Below, piece after piece: positions 54,650 through 61,600 of a DNA stretch of 64,000 nucleotides. The position numbers and the translations under genes were made by a program. The notes below the pieces were generated by a model that worked only from the letters and a program-made list of their open reading frames with translations, had not been told where the DNA came from and did not search any database. Each line of letters starts with the position of its first letter. Positions within the stretch are counted from its first letter, which is position 1. The stretch covers positions 186,001 through 250,000 of the forward strand of contig CAWGGG010000002.1 of the NCBI GenBank assembly GCA_963822145.1, in the 5' to 3' direction. Source of the stretch: UBA5072 sp963822145. Its GTDB lineage: Bacteria > Bacteroidota > Bacteroidia > Bacteroidales > UBA10428.

Positions 54650-55991
54650 GGGAAGCAAATACAGTAATGAAAAATCGTTTGATGAAATAGCAGATAGATC
54701 CCCGGCCAACTATAACAAAGGCCGGGACATTATTAAAAAATCAAGTGAGTATAAATTTTGCCTACCGAAGAGTATTTTATCGTGGTTAAAGGAAATAGAA
54801 AAACAGCCACCTGATATAATTGGGTTTTCAATAGCAAGGCTTAAATACCTTCTTTCAACTATAGTTACCCATCGACAAGATAAACACCCTATGGCTTATT
54901 CATTGTTGAATATGGGATACCTTCAGAATATTGTTCCAAGGGCAGGTGAGTACCTTGTCTTTCTGAAGGATCAGGAAATCATTGAATGGGTAAATTATTC
55001 TGCAGGAAGAAATTCAAGGTTGTACAGGTTAACCAAGCAGCATGAGGGGAGTATCGTTTATAGGCCCATCACAGATAATTACCTCATCAGAAGGATTGAA
55101 AGATGTTATCAGCAAATTAAGCTGCAAAACAGCAAAAAGTACCCTTTTCTGAATCGGTTTGTAAACATGGTACGCATAGACGAGGAGGCTGCTTACGAAA
55201 CTATTGAAAGAACCTATTCGGAAAATCCTGACAGGGAGAAAGCTGAAGCCAGAAGGTCATTTTCCATAGGTGAGATATTGAAAATAAAAGCAGGGCACAT
55301 CTACATCAAGGTGAGTTCCACAAATCACAGGTATGATACAAATTATACACGGCTACCGGGTGAATTGGTCCAGCATCTTACAATAAATGGAAAACCACTG
55401 GTTGAGCTCGATATCAGGAATAGCCAGCCATTTTTCGCAGTAAGTCTTTTTAATCCTGCTCCTGAAATCCAGAAAATTATTGGGGGAAGCCTTACTATGT
55501 ACGTCAGAAGTCAGCGTCTTTCAGAGCAGCATGATATTATACTGTATACCTCACTGGTTACCACGGGTAAATTTTATGATTTTATGATGGAGCGGTTCAC
55601 TGAATATGGGATTAAATACAGCGATCGGAGCGATTTTAAGGAACAATGCTTTAGTGTGTTCTTCGGGAAGCAGAATGCAATACACTATAGTAAAGCGGTT
55701 AAGCTGTTTTCAGAGACTTTCCCGAATGTGTATTCACTTTTTACCAAGATCAAGGAAGACGAGCACAGCAGATTGGCAATTTTACTGCAAAGGATCGAAG
55801 CATACATTATGCTTGATTGCGTGGCCAGAAAAATAAACACTACCTATCCTGATCTTGAGTTTATTACCAAGCACGACTCCATTTTGGCTGCAATAGATCC
55901 TGATGATGCCGTTGAAATTAGAAAACTGATGCAGGAAGTGATTGCAGGTGTGATTGGCTATTCACCAATGATAAGGATTAAACGCCCCTAA
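54621..55991 (+). CDS. Superfamily-A (TV-Pol-like) putative primase-polymerase
   Basis: The 456-residue protein has three blocks in the order and spacing of the palm domain of superfamily-A polymerases. Motif A is in LVELDIRNSQPFF, with catalytic Asp264. A motif B-like segment is FKEQCFSVFFGK, with Lys340 and Gly349. Motif C is ITKHDSI, with His418-Asp419. RYDTNYTRLPGELV just before motif A is also as in the TV-Pol group described from mobile elements and virophages, for which primase plus polymerase activity was proposed. No exonuclease domain is present. The start is GTG 54621 within the preceding gene; no in-frame ATG occurs before residue 91. I infer it is the replication protein of the element. 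It is followed by a terminator. Confidence 0.6.
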   Translation: MFHVPLPQGKGSKYSNEKSFDEIADRSPANYNKGRDIIKKSSEYKFCLPKSILSWLKEIEKQPPDIIGFSIARLKYLLSTIVTHRQDKHPMAYSLLNMGYLQNIVPRAGEYLVFLKDQEIIEWVNYSAGRNSRLYRLTKQHEGSIVYRPITDNYLIRRIERCYQQIKLQNSKKYPFLNRFVNMVRIDEEAAYETIERTYSENPDREKAEARRSFSIGEILKIKAGHIYIKVSSTNHRYDTNYTRLPGELVQHLTINGKPLVELDIRNSQPFFAVSLFNPAPEIQKIIGGSLTMYVRSQRLSEQHDIILYTSLVTTGKFYDFMMERFTEYGIKYSDRSDFKEQCFSVFFGKQNAIHYSKAVKLFSETFPNVYSLFTKIKEDEHSRLAILLQRIEAYIMLDCVARKINTTYPDLEFITKHDSILAAIDPDDAVEIRKLMQEVIAGVIGYSPMIRIKRP

Positions 55992-56130
55992 TTCACCATA
56001 TAAGACCTACCACCATCATTAATATATAACCTTCATATTACTATTCCATTATGTTTTCCAAAAACTTGTAATTAACTATAATACAATATAATATAAGGAT
56101 TGGTCTGTAAATAATGACCTTTTCCTACTG

Positions 56131-56159
56131 AGCCCGGGCAACAACAGTTCGGGCTTTTT
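56131..56159 (+). terminator. Terminator of the HTH/polymerase operon
   Basis: AGCCCG (56131-56136) / CGGGCT (56150-56155) is followed by TTTT. The loop is 13 nt. Confidence 0.75.
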
Positions 56160-56294
56160 GCTATGTATATTGATAATCAGTTTTTTCATATGAGATGACA
56201 TTCAGAGCCAAAATAATAGTTGGGAATGGGTCGTCACTCCTCTGGAAACAGAATGGATTTTTTTATGAGGCTTGATCTGATAGATTTATTTTTT

Positions 56295-56324
56295 AAAAAA
56301 GCTGCCCCCAACGAAGGAGGCAGC
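56295..56324 (-). terminator. Terminator of the leftward module
   Basis: GCTGCC (56301-56306) / GGCAGC (56319-56324) gives a stem followed on the minus strand by six T. Confidence 0.75.
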
Positions 56325-56451
56325 ATCCTAAACCTAACATACGCCTAACTGCTATCGTTTTTCAGTGGTTTTTGGATTTTAACGTTGGCAAAAACCATCT
56401 CACAAACAATGCCTAAAAATTCAGCATAAACCAACCATTATCATGTATAAT

Positions 56452-56694
56452 TCATAAAATTATCCTGAATAATGAGCTCTCATACTCATTGCCATTGATT
56501 ACGAAGATCAAGCCATATAAACCCTTCATACGGACCAAGGTGACATAAACCACAGTACCTTTCCCAATCAAAGGGGTTTCATTTAACGATTTTACCGGGA
56601 AAGGACAGAATACACGTCGAAGCTTTCGGGATTTATCGATGACTAAAAGGGAGTAGGGATTACAGTAGAACTTTGCTTGATAGATCTGATCCAT
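56452..56694 (-). CDS. Small element protein, unknown
   Basis: This 80-residue basic protein has a beta-rich look (KGTVVYVTLVRMKGLYGLIFVINGNEY). It starts 1 bp after the stop of the DUF3871 gene, so it is almost certainly cotranscribed and coupled, which supports it as a real gene. No family recognised. Confidence 0.6.
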   Translation of the reverse strand: MDQIYQAKFYCNPYSLLVIDKSRKLRRVFCPFPVKSLNETPLIGKGTVVYVTLVRMKGLYGLIFVINGNEYESSLFRIIL

Positions 56695-56695
56695 A

Positions 56696-57658
56696 TTAAT
56701 TCAGATACCAGTTTGAGGATTTCGTTTCCAGAATGTATTTTAACATGGAAACAAAGTCAGTGCACTGAACACCTCGATCAAGAAAATTATCGATGTAAGA
56801 GGATTTGTTTGCACCTGTGAACAGGTTATAGAGCCGCCACAGATCAATTTCTCCACTGGAATTCCTTCCAAAAGGTTTGCTGCCATAGTAATCTCTGGCA
56901 ATAGCAGAAACCTGAGCATCAGAAAAAGGAATCGTAGGAATGGTCTTCTTTTCTTTAACAGGTAAGAATTGGTACATCTTCGCCCTGCCAATCAAATGGG
57001 CAAACTGGCTTTCAGATAGACCATACTCAGGTAATTCCTTCATAATATCTATCTGCTTCTGAATATTATAACCAGAAATCATTTGTGAAGCCTTTTCGAA
57101 GAGATCATGCAAATTTAACACCCTGATCTCTTCCTGAAATCCATCAGTAGAAACACATAGATTCGTACAAACCTTGTTCTGAAACCCGATAAAGAGCTTA
57201 AACTTCTCAGGAGACTTCCTGCCACGCAGGTTATCAAGGTTGTAGGCTCTTACTCCTCCCACTGATAAATTCAGCGGATTGCCATTAATGGTTTCAGTTA
57301 TAGACGGTATCTCAATGGTAAAGGCCATCCTCTCGTAATAGATGGTCTTCTCATGCTCTAGGAGCTCATCAGCGGGCTTTCCTATTGCCTCTGGTGTTCT
57401 GCCCTTAATTGGGTGAGAGACTACGACCACAGGGCTGTTAATCCGTTCTCCGTTGAACTGTGTATGGATCGATTCCATTACCAGATCAATAAACTCAGAA
57501 TGTGAGATGGTGGATTCGTTGTCCTTGGCAAATACTGGAATGATGCACTGCCTTTTCATCAACTCATGATGTATGAAGCTGGTATTGGCTGTAATAAACC
57601 TAGTAGATTCAGCCACTTCAGGGACAATTTCCCTGCTTTGTACTGCAACAAGTTCCAT
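56696..57658 (-). CDS. DUF3871 family protein
   Basis: The 320-residue protein carries FITANTSFIHHELMKRQCIIPVFAKDNESTISHSEFIDLV at about 21-60 (quoted in part: IIPVFAKDNESTISH), typical of DUF3871. Later blocks are GGVRAYNLDNLRGRKSPEKFKLFIGFQN and IGRAKMYQFLP. The family occurs in Bacteroidota phages and integrated elements. Its function is unknown; the fold resembles DUF932 proteins, which neighbour anti-restriction or recombination genes. It lies 4 bp after the ATPase stop on the same strand. Confidence 0.7.
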   Translation of the reverse strand: MELVAVQSREIVPEVAESTRFITANTSFIHHELMKRQCIIPVFAKDNESTISHSEFIDLVMESIHTQFNGERINSPVVVVSHPIKGRTPEAIGKPADELLEHEKTIYYERMAFTIEIPSITETINGNPLNLSVGGVRAYNLDNLRGRKSPEKFKLFIGFQNKVCTNLCVSTDGFQEEIRVLNLHDLFEKASQMISGYNIQKQIDIMKELPEYGLSESQFAHLIGRAKMYQFLPVKEKKTIPTIPFSDAQVSAIARDYYGSKPFGRNSSGEIDLWRLYNLFTGANKSSYIDNFLDRGVQCTDFVSMLKYILETKSSNWYLN

Positions 57659-57662
57659 AGCA

Positions 57663-58379
57663 TTAAAGATTAGTTGTGACAGGTATCTGGCTGACAGTAA
57701 TCTGTGCTTCTGAGCACCAAGCCCTCAAACGCTGTCCAATCTTATCAGTAATTAAAAACTGGGGCTTATCCATAAAAAGCCCTGTCCTGTCTTTGGAGGC
57801 TTGAGCGTAGTGTTTGATATCAAGATCAAAGACTATGGTGAATTCATAGTCCATACCTTCACGGGTGACACCTTTTAAGCCTACTTTCTCCGGTACATAT
57901 TTGCCGTTCCTTTCGTTAAGAACATAGTCCTGTTTTGAACGAATGGTGGCAATAATATGACAAGGAGACTGAAGTAACGCCTGAATAAAAGCATTGTGGC
58001 GTGGAGTGAGCTTACTCCAGTTTGTGAAGGAATTTCCCATCATGTTGCCATGAGTTTCTAAAATTCCGCCCGTTCCTTCCCATTCGTGCGAGATGCTATC
58101 AAGGATAATAACCTCCATACCTGCCTTTTCACATAACCTGAGGGCTTCAATATACCTTTCTGGTGAAAATGGTTGACCAAGGCTGAGGACATTATAATTC
58201 CCGAGATGGGAATAAAGATCTGCTGAGAAGTTCTCTGTGTCAATGATGGCAACCTTTGACCAGTTGCCTGTGATTCCATAAGCCATAAGGAGGGAACTGT
58301 ATGTTTTTCCTGATCCTGAAGGTCCTTGTAAGCCAAGTTTTATTTTAACTTGTCTTCGTTCTGCTTTGCGTATTTCCAT
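57663..58379 (-). CDS. RecA-fold ATPase (AAA_24/Sak4-like)
   Basis: The 238-residue protein has Walker A GPSGSGKTYS (about 19-28) and Walker B VIILDSISHEW (about 93-103). Following them are the blocks IRSKQDYV and VTREGMDYEFTIVFDLD with KDRTGLF. This pattern is that of phage AAA_24 proteins, including Sak4, a single-strand annealing or recombination protein. A role in replication or recombination of the element, possibly with the polymerase-like protein, is inferred. It starts 48 bp after the upstream small gene. Confidence 0.75.
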   Translation of the reverse strand: MEIRKAERRQVKIKLGLQGPSGSGKTYSSLLMAYGITGNWSKVAIIDTENFSADLYSHLGNYNVLSLGQPFSPERYIEALRLCEKAGMEVIILDSISHEWEGTGGILETHGNMMGNSFTNWSKLTPRHNAFIQALLQSPCHIIATIRSKQDYVLNERNGKYVPEKVGLKGVTREGMDYEFTIVFDLDIKHYAQASKDRTGLFMDKPQFLITDKIGQRLRAWCSEAQITVSQIPVTTNL

Positions 58380-58427
58380 AAAAATAAAGATTATGGGGAA
58401 AGACTTACGCCCTTCCCCGGTTAATAA

Positions 58428-58772
58428 TTAAGCATGCTGAAGTGCCCCCTCAAACACAGTCTCCTCAATGGATTCAGCTTCTTTGGAATACTCCCACCGA
58501 TGAGATAGGGTGACAATCTCTCCTGTCTCAGGGACCGCGAATTCATAAGGCTCGCATTCCACCTTCATGATTGACCCCGGCAGCTGCTGGCCAATCAAGG
58601 TTTTACACATTTCTTCACTGAACGTTGAGGGCAGGGAAGCTTTCTTTGCAGTGGCATAATACCTTCCGGACTGTTGGGATTTTACCAGTTCAAGACCTCC
58701 TTGGAGGATCAATGCGAAGAACGCCACCCCATCAGAGTTCACCCGCTTGGAATAATCAGAAATTGTTACCAT
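58428..58772 (-). CDS. Small element protein at the head of the leftward module
   Basis: The 114-residue protein has a probable beta core (GVAFFALILQGGLELVKSQQSGRYYATAKKASLPSTF) and an acidic C-terminus (EYSKEAESIEETVFEG). Position before a RecA-like ATPase and a size of about 110 residues are compatible with a single-strand DNA-binding or annealing helper, but no OB-fold signature is certain. Unknown family. Confidence 0.6.
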   Translation of the reverse strand: MVTISDYSKRVNSDGVAFFALILQGGLELVKSQQSGRYYATAKKASLPSTFSEEMCKTLIGQQLPGSIMKVECEPYEFAVPETGEIVTLSHRWEYSKEAESIEETVFEGALQHA

Positions 58773-59087
58773 AATAGATGTTGTTAAATATTAATAAATT
58801 AGAATGACGGGGGTATGTTCACCCCTCAAGGTTGAGAGGGGGTTGTATTGCAGGGGTGGTCGGTATTTACACGTGGATATTTATTAAACTAAAACTGGTT
58901 GACTCATTGTTTGCTAATGTTTGTGCTTTTGTTTATCTTGCAGGTACATAGGCAACTGACCATATCCGAAAAGCAACGGCTCATAGACGCGGACGTTGGC
59001 GTTCATTGGAACAATACCCTGAAGCAAACTTGAAACAGATTAAAACAGATAAATTAAAATAAGCATTAACAATCAAATTTTAGAAAA
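58773..59087. other. 315-bp divergent region between the module and the FISUMP cargo gene
   Basis: No gene is seen. The part around 58970-59030 is less AT-rich than its surroundings and may be the border of the cargo segment. A short CAACG (58974-58978) / CGTTG (58994-58998) inverted repeat occurs. Confidence 0.35.
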
Positions 59088-59783
59088 ATGAAAAAACGAA
59101 ACTTTTCGATTCGCCTATTATTTTTAATGGGTGTATTTTTAGTATTTGCAAGCAGTTGCAAAAAAGATGATGATGACAATGGTAACAATACCGCCAATAC
59201 ATTTACCGACCCCCGCGATGGCAATGTTTACAAAACCGTAACCATAGGCTCACAAGTATGGATGGCAGAAAACCTGAAATATTTGCCGGGTGTTGTTGGC
59301 CCTGCTACGGGTTCATTAACAAACCCATATTTTTACGTTTACGATTATGACGGCACTAGCGTAACTGATGCCAAAGCAACAGCTAATTATAGCACTTATG
59401 GCGTTTTGTATAATTGGGAGGCAGCCAAAGCAGCCTGTCCTGCGGGCTGGCATTTACCCAGTGATGCCGAATGGACAACTTTAACCAATTATTTGGGAGG
59501 CGAAAGTGATGCCGGCGGTAAATTAAAAGAAACTGGGACAATGCATTGGTTAAGCCCCAACACCGGAGCAACCAATGAATCCGGCTTTACAGCCCTTCCG
59601 GGTGGCATGCGTGGCTCTGATGGGTTCGATGAAATTGGCTACAACGGTAACTGGTGGAGTGCTGTGGAGAGCGATGCAGCAGGCGCATGGTACGTTAATG
59701 TGAACTACGCTGACAGCTATGTACGCACGGGCAAATTCCCCTCAAAGGCGGTTGGGTTTTCTGTCCGATGCGTGAGGGATTAA
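59088..59783 (+). CDS. FISUMP-domain lipoprotein carried by the element
   Basis: The 231-residue protein has a lipoprotein signal with lipobox FASSC (Cys near 24) and an acidic linker KKDDDDNG. A complete FISUMP domain follows (FTDPRDGNVYKTVTIGSQVWMAENLKYLPG, split about 39-68; GVLYNWEAAKAACPAGWHLPSDAEW; GFSVRCVRD at the end). It is the only clear cargo gene of the element and is transcribed against the genes on both sides. It is a paralogue of the protein at 50.2 kb outside the element. Function of the domain unknown, location probably outer membrane. Confidence 0.85.
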   Translation: MKKRNFSIRLLFLMGVFLVFASSCKKDDDDNGNNTANTFTDPRDGNVYKTVTIGSQVWMAENLKYLPGVVGPATGSLTNPYFYVYDYDGTSVTDAKATANYSTYGVLYNWEAAKAACPAGWHLPSDAEWTTLTNYLGGESDAGGKLKETGTMHWLSPNTGATNESGFTALPGGMRGSDGFDEIGYNGNWWSAVESDAAGAWYVNVNYADSYVRTGKFPSKAVGFSVRCVRD

Positions 59784-60006
59784 TTTATTTGATTCATTAT
59801 TAATAAAACTGTCTATCGACTTTTTGATTTAAAAGAAAATGACATAAGAATTATAGAGTTTAATTTAGGATAAATCCAATACCCATCATCCCTTCGTCAC
59901 TATATAACTACAGCCATATTATATAGAATATCAATATATTACAAAGGTTTGGTGAACATAATGGTAGTGGGGTTATAAGTAATATTGAAAGTGCTGAAAA
60001 ATAATT

Positions 60007-61230
60007 TCATCCAGCCAGCTTCTCCTTCAACACAGCCATATCCTCCGATATCTTTTTATCAATCACTTTTGAGTAAATCTGGGTAGTCTGTAGATTTTTA
60101 TGCCCCAGCATCTTGCTCACTGTCTCAATCGGCACTCCATTAGTGAGTGTGATTGTGGTGGCGAAAGTATGTCTGGCTATATGGCAGGTAAGGTTCTTCT
60201 GAATTTCACAGATGTCTGCAATCTCGGTCAGGTAGCTATTCAGCTTCTGGTTACTCCTCATAGGTAGCAGGGTATTTTTGGTTGAACATTCGGGATGGTC
60301 AGCATACTTCTCGAGGATTCTTAAGGCCTTCGGGAGAAGTGGGATACTAAATCGGTTACCTGTTTTATTCCTTTCACCGATGATCCATTTACCGCTATCA
60401 ATACCCGTTGAGATATCATTGGGAGTTAATTTAGCAAGGTCAGCATAAGATAATCCGGTGTAGCACATGAACAGGAAGATATCCCTGACCACCCTGAGCC
60501 GTTCAATCTTGATTTCTTTGGCCTCTATGGCATCAATTTCCTGCTGGGTGAGGTATGCTCTATTGGGATCCTGATAGGTTGTCTTAAACTCTGTAAAAGG
60601 GTCTCTGTTGATATACCCATATGCTATGGCTTGGTGGATTACTTTCTTCAGCTGTTTGATATAATTCATGATGGTGTTATTGTGATTTGAATAATTGGTT
60701 CTCAGGAAAATTTCATAGCGTTGAATAAACTGATAGTTTAATCGATCTAATGGAATATCTTGAATACCAAATTCATTTACTATGAACTTTTTTAGTCTTT
60801 CAATGGAGATGAAGTATCTGTCAACGGTATTTTTCACATACTTACTGCCTTCATCCTGTCGCATCATTTTGTTGTTTTCCTCATATACCTGAAGGAGTGT
60901 TTTGTTTATTTTGCTTTTCCCATTAATAGCGTTTTTTAAATCATTAACATCAAAATAATCACCTGTTTCCAGCAGGTCATTGAAGTGTTTATTTACTTTA
61001 ATCGAGAGGGAATCCAGCTGGTGATTAATAACCCTTACCTCCTCGCGATTTCCCTTTAATCTTTCCGTACGTTTATTCCAGTTTTCAGCAAGAGCATTTT
61101 GATTGGTTGAAATTTCCGTTCTCTGACTGTTCAGGGTAATCCTAAGGTATACCGGGTATTGACCTTTGACATTCTCTTTACCGGTTTTTAGGTAAAAATG
61201 CATTTTGAAATTGAAATCCATGCTGCTCAT
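60007..61230 (-). CDS. Tyrosine integrase (IntDOT-like, Ser in place of the first Arg)
   Basis: The 407-residue protein catalyses integration and excision. It has an arm-binding N-terminus (KMHFYLKTGKENVKGQYPVYLRITL), a SAM-like core-binding domain (about 110-215) and the catalytic domain. Visible catalytic residues are Lys289, His350 and Arg353 in HIARH, His377 in LGHKN and Tyr386 in IYSKV. The position of the first catalytic Arg (TGLRxxEL in most integrases) is Ser261 in YTGLSYADL, as in IntDOT of CTnDOT. It lies 250 bp from the intact tRNA-Gln and is transcribed away from it. Confidence 0.93.
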   Translation of the reverse strand: MSSMDFNFKMHFYLKTGKENVKGQYPVYLRITLNSQRTEISTNQNALAENWNKRTERLKGNREEVRVINHQLDSLSIKVNKHFNDLLETGDYFDVNDLKNAINGKSKINKTLLQVYEENNKMMRQDEGSKYVKNTVDRYFISIERLKKFIVNEFGIQDIPLDRLNYQFIQRYEIFLRTNYSNHNNTIMNYIKQLKKVIHQAIAYGYINRDPFTEFKTTYQDPNRAYLTQQEIDAIEAKEIKIERLRVVRDIFLFMCYTGLSYADLAKLTPNDISTGIDSGKWIIGERNKTGNRFSIPLLPKALRILEKYADHPECSTKNTLLPMRSNQKLNSYLTEIADICEIQKNLTCHIARHTFATTITLTNGVPIETVSKMLGHKNLQTTQIYSKVIDKKISEDMAVLKEKLAG

Positions 61231-61360
61231 TTATTAGTTAATAATACAATACAAAATTAACACTGAGCAAGGGTTTTTCGAGCTGCAAAACACTGCAGAA
61301 AGCTGCAAAAGATGAGGCACTTAAGCCTCAATCGAGACCATTTTTTGAAGATTATAAAAT

Positions 61361-61380
61361 AGGTCTCGAATTTTCCCCCT
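61361..61380 (+). repeat. Right copy of the 20-bp direct repeat
   Basis: AGGTCTCGAATTTTCCCCCT, 19 of 20 identical to 52156-52175. CGAGACC at 61333-61339 forms an inverted repeat with its GGTCTCG (61362-61368), suggesting a recombinase-binding site. Confidence 0.7.
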
Positions 61381-61423
61381 CAATACGGGGTTTTTTCGTA
61401 AATTTCAGGGTAGTGCTAAAAAT

Positions 61424-61459
61424 AAAAACGCCTGATTCTCATTGATTTCAGGCGTTTTT
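61424..61459 (-). terminator. Terminator of tRNA-Gln
   Basis: A perfect 12-bp stem AAAAACGCCTGA (61424-61435) / TCAGGCGTTTTT (61448-61459) gives a T run on both strands. It stands 20 bp from the tRNA 3' end. Confidence 0.85.
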
Positions 61460-61479
61460 GAAAGTTTCGGTGTCCTCAC

Positions 61480-61553
61480 TGGTTGTCCGACCAGGATTCG
61501 AACCTGGACAGGCAGAACCAAAATCTGCAGTGCTACCGTTACACCATCGGACA
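61480..61553 (-). tRNA. tRNA-Gln (TTG), CCA encoded
   Basis: On the minus strand TGTCCGA pairs with TCGGACA, the anticodon loop is TTTTGGT (anticodon TTG) and the T arm is CCAGGTTCGAATCCTGG. Discriminator A is followed by an encoded CCA. The 3' part is the attachment site of the element; the gene remains intact. Confidence 0.95.
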
Positions 61554-61600
61554 GCGCAATTTTGAGGGGGCAAAGTTATACAAAAAACCGTTTCTGCAAA

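Larger units (their letters stand above)
55992..56451. other. 460-bp gap with two opposed terminators
   Basis: The rightward and leftward transcripts of the element meet here. Besides the two stems at 56131-56159 and 56295-56324, the sequence is AT-rich and shows no gene. A replication origin could lie here, but no iterated repeats are visible. Confidence 0.5.
52078..61504. mobile_element. Integrative element inserted at tRNA-Gln, about 9.4 kb
   Basis: The element is bounded by a tRNA 3'-end copy on the left (52078-52109) and the intact tRNA-Gln on the right, with the integrase gene next to the tRNA. A second direct repeat, 19 of 20 bases identical, lies just inside (52156-52175 and 61361-61380). 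Contents in order are a glycine-rich protein, an unknown protein, two excisionase-like HTH proteins, a superfamily-A polymerase-like protein, a leftward module (ATPase, DUF3871, two small proteins), a FISUMP cargo gene and the integrase. No relaxase, conjugation or capsid genes are seen, so it would depend on a helper or move only as an integrating replicon. Exact ends are uncertain by about 100 bp. Confidence 0.75.

Noticed and set aside
58974..58998. attC-like (integron cassette) inverted repeat before the FISUMP cargo gene
   Set aside because: Only CAACG/CGTTG pair, and the flanks do not fit the RYYYAAC/GTTRRRY consensus; no integron integrase is present.
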